Part shown: piece by piece, positions 23,679 through 36,064 of the stretch
How positions within the stretch are numbered: position 1 is the stretch's first letter
Layout: every line of letters starts with the position of its first letter
Source: Cerioporus squamosus
Lineage: Eukaryota > Basidiomycota > Agaricomycetes > Polyporales > Polyporaceae
Length of the DNA: 64,000 bases
NCBI GenBank assembly: GCA_022592435.1
Contig: JABYQS010000059.1
Span: forward strand, 62,001-126,000
Reading direction: 5' to 3'
Notes under the pieces: generated by a model
The model's database searches: none
Told to the model about the DNA's origin: nothing
What the model saw: only the letters and a program-made list of their open reading frames with translations
Position numbers and translations under genes: made by a program

Positions 23679-24706
23679 ATGTCTGAAGTCTCGAGGAAGC
23701 GTTCTCCCTACCATGCGGACGACGGCTGTATTTTCTGTTCCACTCCTCAACACACGACCAAAACGCGGGACGCCGACTACTGGTTCGACGACGGGAACAT
23801 CATCTTAGTCGCCGAGGACGTCGAGTTTCGGGTCTATGCCGCGCCTCTCATGAGATGCTCGCCCGTATTCAGAGAAATGCTGTCCCTTCTCCAGCCTCCA
23901 GGAGACCATGCCGTCTACTCCTCCATCCCTATCGTTCCGCTGTTCGACCACCCTACCGACATACGGTGTCTTCTGGGATCAATCATCTTCGGGAACGACC
24001 TCCGGTATGTATGAGCCGCGTTGACTATATGCGTCAGATACAGTATTCGCTGACTGCATGCTACAACGTCCGGGTGCACCTGTGACTGACTATATGCGCG
24101 AACATTGGCGGGCGACAACCCAGGTTCTCAAAGACCAATCCGGACTTCAAGACCCTCTCGTCTCTCATTCGGATGGGTCACAAGTACCAAATCGACTGCG
24201 GAGTGGAGGCGGGGATGCATCACCTCCAGTCGTACTATCCGGCGCGCTTCGCCGACTGGGAGGCCGTACGCGCCGGGCCGCCCCACTTCTCACAGCTCGA
24301 CCACATCGGCGTCGTGAATCTCGCCAGGCTTACGGACACTCCTAGCGTTCTCCCGCTCGCCTTCCTCCACTGCTGCACTCTCGATCCGAGGACCCTCATC
24401 AAGGGCCTCAGGCGAGAGGACGACACCTGGGAGACCCTTTCGCCGGAAGATCTCGCGACCGTTCTTGCTGTGCGTGCGGAGCTCATTGTGGCGGACGCCC
24501 TCGATTGTATGCGCATCCTGGACGAAGACTGCGTGGATCCCGAAGGGTGCCGACAGACATTGGCGGCGATCCTCTTGGAGCACATCGGCTTGCAAGACTG
24601 GCAACGGTGCTTCGGCGCTGGTTGGCGCCAGCCGTTGCAGACGTGCTTGCAGAGGGTTGGGATGGTCCCATGTGACGTATTCGCGGATGCGATTGAACAG
24701 GCGTGA
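23679..24706 (+). CDS. BTB/POZ domain protein (BTB-7), frameshifted C-terminus
   Basis: Exons 23679-24004 and 24124-24706 join in phase over a 119-nt intron. Motifs are WFDDGNIILVAEDVEFRVY, a BTB core, KTLSSLIRMGHKYQ, HIGVVNLARLTDTPSVLPLAF and the Cx5C pair DCVDPEGC. The frame stops at TGA 24704-24706 after DAIEQA. The missing tail continues in another frame, ELWNIWPTVVGLA up to TGA 24762-24764, homologous to ELWNNWPTIVGVD of BTB-2, so a one-base indel near 24695-24703 has truncated the protein. The CxxC pair present in the other six is also lost (PCDVFADA instead of PCEGCTDE). It may be a young pseudogene or a shortened but functional protein. Confidence 0.75.
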
Positions 24707-24764
24707 TGAGGATCAGCCGGAGGAGTTATGGAACATCTGGCCGACGGTGGTGGGGTTAGCTTGA

Positions 24765-26627
24765 GGACATAGGGCAAAGGTGTGTGGTAACGTGCGGGCT
24801 ACGGCATGGTGAACGGAGGCATGCTGATAGATGTATGTCCAGATACCGGCTGATTGCTCATCATGACATACAACGGAACACTGTCCTACAGAGTGAGAGA
24901 GAAGGTGGCTACTGTGTGCAGTGCCAGCTTCGGAAGAGCCGGGTCCCGCGAAATCACTGCAACACTGCCAGCGTGCGTGTCTGCTAAGACGCTCCCATGG
25001 AGTCTTAGGCTATACATGGACTCGTAAGCCAGTCTCTAGGCTTGTAGCAGAAGACCTTCTTTGCTTCCGGACGAAGACCACGTTCTTTGCCTATACCAGG
25101 AAGCTGCAGCAAGTCACCAGTTGTCAGGGTAGAGATGCCCTCGCTCGCAGCATATACAGCGCGTCTGCCATGTGGCTCGTAACGTTCTGTTCATGAACTT
25201 GCAGTGCATCTGGCCTGGGAATGACACGTTCAACCCTCGAGGAGAGGAAACGGGTACGTATGTGCACCTATGTGCACGGTCAGGTGAATAATCCTGCCGA
25301 GTCTTCACGCACCGTGGGGAGCGCTTTGTTCCTCCTTCCTTCTCCCCCATCCGATCGCAGCATCTACTGAGCCCTTCTCTCGCCCGTCTACCAAATCGCC
25401 CGTCCACTATCCGCTCCTCTGCCATGGAGAACTCCCGCCTTCTAATCCGTCCCATCCCTTCTGTTTCCTGTTCTCTTCCTCATATGCACTCCTCTTCGCT
25501 ACCTGCTCTCTTTCGCCACTCGTTCCCGATCGTGACTATCCCATATATCCCAAAATCAGACCCCTGATGAATGCGATTCCGTTTCACCAATGTACTACAC
25601 ACGTTACCCTTCCGACATACACGAACCCTTTCCAGCGTCCGCGGTGTCCTCTCTGTCGCAGTTCCCATCGTCGCCTGCGATATGCAGTCTAGGTAGTCGT
25701 TTCCGGTTCTGACCAGTGACTGTATTCGCGCTTCACAATACTACGTCTCCGTCGCAGTGCTCTACCGAGGCGGTGTGCATTGAACCTTCCCGCCGCGATC
25801 TATGTACCTGGAACCCATCGCGGTCGACGACCGTCTGTGTCATAGCCGCCTCCGCATGCTGCGACAGATTGCCGGGCTGGGGCTGAAAACGAGGCTTCGT
25901 GTCCCGAAAGACTCTGCGACGCTGCACAACCAAGAGATCCCGCTTGAAGAAGAGGTTAGAGCTTTCAAGTTGTTCCCTTCTTGGGTTGTGAACGCCGCCT
26001 GCAACATGCGTGCTGGGGCAAGAATTCTAGAAACCAGGGGTTCCGAGAAGATACGATGCCGCGCAGGAGTCGCGGCAGGAAGCGCAATGTACTCTAATAC
26101 TCACCTTGTCAAGTACACTCAGCCATCATCGCAGCATGGAAAGGACATCCATGATCCGGGACAAGTCCAGAATAGTCTGCGTGGGCCGATCGTTTCGACG
26201 GAGTGCAGTGATGCACAGCGAGAGGTCCGACACGGAGGCGGAGACCACGTAGGTGACTCTTAGGCTCGCAGTGCCAGCCTCTAGTTCCTCGTCCCTCAGA
26301 ATAGAGGCTGGTACTACCGAGCAGGGGGGGTGGCAGTGGTCTACCGTGAGAAAATCCTCTCTCGCTTTCAGGCCCTCGTCCACCTGGAACCGCAGGCTCA
26401 GCTGGATGTTACGCCGCGTAATAACTACACGAGAATGATGTCGTGGCCTCGAGCAACTTCGTTCACAATCCCAGCAGGTCGGAGGACGAGAGGATGAATA
26501 GGTATGAATTCTACGCGTGCCGAGGGCAGTTGTAGCGCCCAGTAAATGAGACTCCGATCGTTCCCACCAGGCAAAATTCGTACTCAGAAGTTCTCACGGT
26601 ACATGTCTGCGACCCCCCCCCTCACGT
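24765..26627. other. Gene-poor region left of the hAT element
   Basis: About 1.9 kb without a confident gene. On the minus strand a frame from about 26430 to 26126 reads plausibly (IQLSLRFQVDEGLK ... LDLSRIMDVLSMLR) and could be a fragment of a lost gene, but no domain was recognised. A run of nine C lies at 26613-26621, next to the transposon end. Confidence 0.35.
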
Positions 26628-29600
26628 CAGTGTTGTGCCGGTCGACCTACGGTTGAGGTCAACTGCTGTCAACTGGTCAACTGTTGACGACGTCGATAGT
26701 CAGCACAAAGTGAGCAGCAACTGTCGCACGACTGGTCCACTTTCTCAGGGCGTCAGGCACGTACGGTGATTGGCTGGAGATCAGACGCGAACGCGTTCAA
26801 TCTAATCAATGTCGCGCGGCGCGTCGCGCTGCAGTAGGCACGCGTTTCCCTCATGCCATCCTCGCGGGTGCCTCGACATATTCAGTACTCGTACTTCTGC
26901 AATCCATGTCTCTTCCATTTCGCACACCATGTCTGCCGCCGAGTACACCCTGTCTAAGCAAACCCCGTCAAACCAGTTGTCACGATCAGGTCGTGCTTGG
27001 TATAGGTCCCACTTCTACGATCATCCGGACTACTTCCCTCAGAGGCCTGCGCATTCGAAGGACGGCGATAAGACGAAGGTGTGGTGCAAGAAGTGCTTCG
27101 AGCAGCGCGTCGAAGAAGAGAAGCTGGGTGACATCCGACAAGGTGTTATCCGTGAGACAGAGGAGATTGAGAAAAGCCGTGAGCACCGTCCGTGCTTCTG
27201 TCAGGATCGGTGCAGTTACTAATTTCTGGACAGTATGGGCTCTCGATAAGCTGGCGGTCGATCGCAGCCGGCGATGGATTGCAGCTGCTGGACCGGCCCT
27301 TCTCGTCCACCTTATAGAGTGTCCACTTATCAGTCCTGAGGTCAGTCAGAGGGCATCTCGGGAGCATGAGGAGAAGAACAAGTCCCCGCGTCGTCTGCAC
27401 CGCAACTCTGTGCGCATGCAGGCCCACCCCGAGGCCCCCGCGCCTCAGCCTACCATTGCTCCTATGTATTTCCCCTTTCCTACACTTGTTCACCCAGCAG
27501 AGGGCGCGTCCGAGTCCGTGGCATCTACTTCCACAACACCGCTGCCAAGTCTATCTCCACTCGTCTTGTCCGGGCTGTCCACCTCCTTCGAGTCTCGCAC
27601 AAACACGCCGGTCTCCTACAGCGCATCTGCAAGCCTTCCATTTCCCCCGTCGGCCGCTTCAACTCCTGGCCTACCCACTGTTTCCCCTGCTGGAAGCCTC
27701 CGCCGACGCTATGACAGTGGTTTAGATGCAGGCTCCCCTCAGAAGCGTCCTCGTTATGACTCGCGTTCCGCAGCCTCTCGAGGCGGCAGCTCAGGGAACG
27801 TCGCAGCAGCGCCAGCATGGGACGGAGGCCGCCAGGAGCTCTTTGAAGCTTTCCTCGGCCGGTTGACTGCATCGCAGGGATGGTCGCTCTCATGGGTCGA
27901 GAACCCGATATGGCTTGAGTTCTGTGACACTTTCCTCCCAGACGCAAACATCCCGAGTCGCAAAGTCCTCACGCAACGGATTATCCCCAATCAAGTTGTC
28001 CACTTCCGTGGGATTGCCCAGAAGACATGCCGCGGTAAACTCGTGACTGTGCAGTGCGACGGTTTCACCGCATGCAACCGCCACCACATTGTTGCTTTCA
28101 TGATCACTGTAGGCGGACGTGTGAGTACTGATTCTCATCTCGTCCGAGGCGTCCGGCCGCATCTTTCGACGTCTGCTGATACATGTTCACTGTATTCATT
28201 ATAGGTATACTCCGTCCGCACCTTTGACACCTCGACGGAGCCAAAGACAGCGGAGTTCTTGATCAGGATGATGCGTCAAGTCATCGAGCTCGTTGAGAAG
28301 GACTGGGGTGCCCGGGTCATAGCAATGACATCTGACTGCAGCGGCGAGTCGCGTTTGGCACGGGAGCTGCTAGTAAGAGAGCGTCCGAACCTTGTAGGAC
28401 CCGACTGTTATGCACACCAGGTACTGTCCCTCATTTTCGTCGGACAAGTTCACCTATCACTCATCGCATTATGGGTGTACTTAGGTCGAGCGCGTCGTTA
28501 CAGACTACTTCAAGGCCAACGCCGATTTTTTCCAGTGGACGAAGCAGGCAGACGAAGTCATTCAATGGCTTCGGAGTCGCAATTACCTGCTTGGTATTCT
28601 CAACGAGATCCAGCTCAATATGCCTAGGAATGCAAACGGCGATCCTCCCACCGCGCTCAGTGTCATCCGAGGTGTCCTCACACGTTGGACGTCCAACTAT
28701 CTTGCCTATCGTCGAGTGCTCCAGCTCAGAATTCCCTTGGAACTCCTCGCAGTCGACAATCGCATCTTCCTCAGCGGGAAGGAGGAGAGCCATCAGCGTA
28801 CACGCAAGATGTTGAAGATCTTGAAGAATCCTTTGTTCTGGCATGGGATTGCGAGGTAGAGTGTCGCCTCTACTTTGTTTTGCATATGATCTTCGCTGAC
28901 GTTCTGCAAATGTTGCAGGGTTAAGCTTCATCTCGAGCCGTTGGCGATAGCAGCACACATCACGCAGTCCAACAGCTGCCGCCTCGATGATGTCGTACTT
29001 ACCTTTGGATTCCTGTACAGATACTTCGACAACCTTGTTCAGGAGGACCCCGACGATGCTCCTGTTCGCTCTGCTGTCCTGAAGAGCCTCACAATGCGGT
29101 GGGATGCGGCTGATCAAGACGCCATGATCGGTGCTGCCGTCCTGAATCCCTACCTGAAGAGGAACCTCTTCGATCTCGACCTCCACCAGTATTTCTCCTA
29201 CGCTCGCATCGAAGACCTCCTCTGCCGTCTCTGGGATCGCTTCTTCCCCGATGAGCCGGAAGCTAGGCCCGATCACAAGATGGTCACCGACTATCTCCAG
29301 GCGACAGGGTTGTTCGAAGTCATGCCAAGCACCGCAGACAGTGTTAAGGCTAACGCTGAAAAGGAGGTAAATGCGACCCTTCATTGTACCTTGACACTCT
29401 GCTTGAGCCTTACTGATATCGACTAGAAGCCCAAACGAACTCCTAATCCCATAGATGTCTGGGAGAGGATCTTCAACTCGCGGCAGAAGGACAAGACTTC
29501 AGCACAAGACGACGACAGCGCTCCATCTTTACTGCCCAGCCAGACTACTACTAATCCCCGGGCCCCGCCTTTGCTTCATTCTCTGTACCGCCTCGCCGTC

Positions 29601-30522
29601 TACGTCCTCTCGATATGCCCGACAGCCGCAAACTGCGAACAGCTATTCAGCGTTCTTGGGATCATCATGTCGGACCGACGCACACGGCTCACCATGGACA
29701 ATCTCATGAACATCGCTGAACTTCGGCTCCATCTGCGCGATGAACACGTCCGCAAGAATACCAAGGCGCGGCTGAAGAGGCATTTTGGCGAGCGCATTTC
29801 CCGTCCAGAGGTCAACACCTCCGAGGAGTCTTCGTCTTCGCGCAATGCCGACACTGGCCGTGAGTACTTCGCACTTTCACCGTCTCAATGATATTGATTA
29901 CTATCCATCATCACAGGACCTGCGCAATCTAGAACTGCAGAGGCCGCCCGAGAGATGCTCGGTGGCTTGGAGTCGCTGATCGAGCACTTCTCAAGCCGGG
30001 GGGATGACGACGATGAGCTGCGTACATCTAATAGGTGGCCGTCGAAGCTGCGCATTCCACTGTCCAAGATGTTCGATTTTCAGTCGGACTTCTGGAGCGC
30101 ATACATGGCGCGGACACACACCAATAGCCTCGATGAGGAACTTGCCGTCTGGGACTTGTTGGACATGGATGGCGATGGGGAAGAGGACACAGGGATGGAC
30201 GAGCTCGCAGGGATACTCATCGCGGGATAAGTGCATCTTATTCACATATAAGTGGCTACAGCTAACAGCGGACGCATACGATTGACTATATTCTGGTTTG
30301 TATACATGCGGAGATACAGATGCAATTGAGTACATATTTATGCTTGAGCAACAGAGGCATCAGTACTAGTAGTAGGGAATAATTCAGTCTTCAGGCGAGA
30401 GGAGGAGGGCGCGTTGACAGTCGCCCAGTCGTGAGAAAGTTGACGGTCAACTGTGACGACTGTCGACGCGGTCGACACAACTGGACCACCGTGTCAACAG
30501 TCTGTCAACCGGCACAACACTG
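26628..30522 (+). mobile_element. hAT-family DNA transposon
   Basis: The termini are inverted repeats: the left end begins CAGTGTTGTGCCGGT at 26628, and the right end (reverse complement from 30522) begins with the same 15 bases. Similarity continues with mismatches to about base 29. Both subterminal regions are dense in GTTGAC/GTCAAC motifs (26650-26700 and 30410-30515), as in hAT elements where they bind transposase. The element is 3.9 kb and encodes one multi-exon transposase on the plus strand. The flanking 8-mers (CCTCACGT and GCCTTGCT) do not match, so no target-site duplication is preserved. Confidence 0.88.
26929..30230 (+). CDS. hAT transposase
   Basis: It catalyses excision and insertion of the surrounding element. 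The N-terminal exon (ATG 26929) has a BED-type zinc finger pattern (aromatic residues, then WCKKC). After a GT-AG intron (about 27180-27233) come a Cys/His block (LVHLIECPLISPEVS), a Ser/Pro-rich linker, then the RNase-H-like core. The three expected acidic residues are visible: D in VQCDGFTACN (28058), D in MTSDCSGESR (28334) and E in PTAANCEQLFSVLG (29637). RWTSNYLAYRR lies between the last two. The last segment has the hAT dimerisation signature (LSICPTAANCEQLFS, MSDRRTRLTMDNL), followed by an acidic tail ending at TAA 30230. I found no stop or frameshift inside the exons, so the element may be autonomous. Confidence 0.88.
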
Positions 30523-30695
30523 GCCTTGCTCGTCCGCCCATGCAGCAGAAACATGATCGCCACCGGTTTCTTCCCCCCCTTCTTCTCTTCCTCCTTTGCT
30601 CCCTCCTCTGCCTTCTCGCCCTCCTTCTCCTCGGGATCCTCGAGCGAGAACACGTTCACAGCGATGCCCGCCACGTTCAGCGTTTGCTTCTTCAT
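30523..30695 (-). pseudogene. Truncated alpha/beta-hydrolase N-terminus
   Basis: A minus-strand frame from ATG 30695 reads MKKQTLNVAGIAVNVFSLED, then a Lys/Glu-rich insert, then PVAIMFLLHGRTSKA. This is the first beta strand and oxyanion-loop HGR motif of a fungal alpha/beta-hydrolase. It ends exactly at the right terminus of the hAT element (30522). No nucleophile elbow or histidine segment appears on the other side of the transposon, so the gene is broken and the rest is missing. The assignment rests on a short segment and is moderately sure. Confidence 0.55.
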
Positions 30696-31336
30696 CGGGG
30701 GCTATGTACGTGCACGTCCGACAGACAGACAGTGCGGGCGCAGCCAAAGGTCCACCGCGAAGACGAGCACGGAGAGCGTTTAGTCAGCAACATTCGCCAC
30801 ACGAGCAAGCACGCAAGAACGGCAGCTCGCACCGGCTTGATGAGTAAGTGTCCGATGCACTTGACGGTATCGATGGCAGGACGGAGCGAATATCCAAACA
30901 ACATATCTGCAGAGAACTCGCGGTGTGGGCGAGAGAGAGGGACCTAAACAACTTGAACAAGTCCTGGACTGTGGGGCTCGAGGCTGACACCGACAGGAGC
31001 AGCCCCAATCGCCGAGTGGGACAGGCGGGATGATATCATGAGGACTCGGACGGGCAGGGGCAGGACACCCCTGGGCCCGCCGGATGGAATTACGAGCTGC
31101 AGACCTAAACGAATGCAACGAACATAGGGATGGTGATGATGACAAATGACCACAACGACTACCCGGTATCAGTCTCTAAGCCGAGAACGAGTGTCCGACA
31201 CACGACAATGCAAACGTACAACCGCAGAACACGACGCAACAGAGAAACGCAGCTCACGATGCGGACCGCAACACAGGCACGGCAGAGCTGCATGCAGACC
31301 AGCGGACGCCACGATCGGGGGGGATGACGGGTGACC
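30696..31336. other. Intergenic hydrolase fragment / DBP2 3' end
   Basis: It contains short overlapping frames only. It includes the presumed promoter side of the broken hydrolase and the 3' flank of DBP2. Nothing was recognised. Confidence 0.4.
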
Positions 31337-34147
<2,811 letters not shown>

Positions 34148-35159
34148 TATGACTATAGAGAGAGTGAGGGTAGAACGAGATAAAAGTCTATAGAGTCGAG
34201 CTCAAACAGGACGTCGCAAGGACGAGAGGGAGAGGGACGGGGACGGGGAAAAGGGAATGGGAGATGAGGAGAGAGAGAAAGAAAGAGAGAACGAGCAAAA
34301 CGGAGCTCAAGACCCCGCCCGGCGCCTTACTCATCGCAAATTCTCACCCTCCCTTACGTAAGCTGTCCACCGGCGCTGAGCGTGCCCCGAGCCAGCCGGA
34401 GCAAGTCCAGGGCGTCGAGTAGGAATCTGTAGGAAAGCGTTCTATCATACGGGCGTACTACTTACTAGCGAGTGTGTAGAGTAAGGCGACAATTCAAGAC
34501 ACTAGAGAAACACCTACGAGCACGAAACGAGAGGAAATTATCGTGAGCGAGCTACTAAACAGTCTGTCGTATTCGTACCCAATCCAAGCAAGCGTAAGCA
34601 TAACCGTAGTGTCGCACAAGCGTGCGCAGACGAAGGAGAACACGCAGCCAGCTAGCCAGCCGCAATTAGGCGGGCGTGAGCCGCGGCAACAAGTGAGTGA
34701 ATGACGAAAAAACCGGGTCGTGAGTCTGACGCTATGCTATGTGGTATGTAAAATATACGAAGGACAACAGTGTTCGTGCGGTGGGATGAGCGGCCAGCGT
34801 CGTGCTGCCACTGGCAAACTAGTGGTGGTGCGATAGCGAGTGCGAGAGCGTACTAGCTGCAGATGTCCGATCAGTATCCTAGGGTACGTAGATAGGAGAA
34901 CGCGGATGGGTACTCGGTACTGTAGCGGTATCGTTGCGGTATCGGGGTGGAATCGCGTCCGTGCGTCCGTCAAGATTACGAACACAGAAAGCGGGGCGCG
35001 ATAGCAGCGGCCACAAGCGAGCGGACAGGCTGGGCTCGGGAGACGGGATGCAGGGGTCGGTCGCTGAGCGGAAACCCAACACCGACAGCATCGTCTCTCG
35101 ACGCGACAGAGCGCAGGGCAAGAAGGCAAGAAACGAAGAGCACACCAGCAGCGCACGCA
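34148..35159. promoter_or_regulatory. Upstream region of DBP2 with pyrimidine-rich tract
   Basis: Read on the DBP2 strand, 34310-34190 is strongly CT-rich (the plus strand shows GAGAGAGAAAGAAAGAGAG). Such tracts are common before the start sites of highly expressed fungal housekeeping genes. The remainder is the 3' flank of the GTPase gene. No gene was seen. Confidence 0.35.
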
Positions 35160-36064
35160 CTACATGATGACACACTGGCCGTCCTTCCTCCTATGCCTCT
35201 GGCCCTTCGGCATCCCGTCCGGGTACCGCTTGCGCATGCGCGCCAGGAGATAGTTGAACGCCTCGTTGACGTGCCAGCCTTTCTTCGCGGATGTCTCATA
35301 GAACGGCAGCCCCCACTGGACCGCCAGCTCCGACATCTGCTGGCTTGACACCTCCCGCTCGCCTGTCTGTAATGTGCCGGACCTCGAGTTAGCGCACCGA
35401 GCTTCGTAATGAGGAGGCAAGGACGCACCAGATCCATCTTTGTCCCGACCACCACCATGGGGATGTCCTCTTCGCCGCCCCTGATCCTGTAGATCTGCTG
35501 GCGGATGTGATCCAGGTCCCGCAAACTCGCCTGCTGTGTCAAGCTGAACACCAGCACAAACCCCATCCCCCTCTGCCCCACACCATGAGTTACGCACACG
35601 CACGCAGACAGAACGCACGACGCACCTGAATATAACTCTCGTTGATCCCCGTGAACTGTTCCACCCCCGCAGTGTCTGTGATCTCGAGCTGTTGCACGTT
35701 TCGCAATGAGACGCCTTCCGGGGACAGTACGAGAAGCGCGACGTACACGACTGCGTTTCCCCTCATACTCGACCGTCAAGTCGTATTCCTCTGCACGCAA
35801 CGTTGCGTCAATCAGTGCCTTCCCACTCAGCCTCATAGGACACGCACCTTCAATCGTCGGGTCGTACTGCTCCAAGAACATGTTCTTCCCGTACCTCATC
35901 ACCAGAGCAGACTTGCCGACGCCCCCAGCTGCGCAACATCGCTTGAACCGACACAACGCCAACGGAGAGCCGAGAGACTCACCACCAAGCACCACGGCGC
36001 TATACCTTTGCACACCTCCCATGCCCGTCATGCTCGACACGCGCGACCTGCCCGGTCTCGCCAT
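35160..36064 (-). CDS. Ras-superfamily small GTPase, Rap/Rsr1-like, CaaX CVIM
   Basis: Exons run from 36064-35983, then 35928-35848, 35790-35752, 35714-35626, 35572-35429 and 35366-35160, all in phase (213 residues from ATG 36064). G-box motifs are GAGGVGKSA, DPTIEEEY, DTAGVEQF, GTKMD and TSAKK. The C-terminus is basic and ends CVIM, a farnesylation box, so plasma-membrane or endomembrane anchoring is expected. GMGFVLVFSLTQQ and a non-Gln residue after DTAG point to the Rap/Rsr1 branch, linked to polarity and bud-site signalling. Odd points are a 37-nt intron (35751-35715), a few extra residues before DTAG, and an open Ser/Pro/Ala-rich frame extending about 70 codons upstream without an ATG. 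A longer N-terminus from an unseen exon is therefore possible. Confidence 0.88.

Noticed and set aside
26620..30530. Eight-base target-site duplication of the hAT element
   Set aside because: CCTCACGT and GCCTTGCT do not match in any reasonable alignment, so none is claimed.
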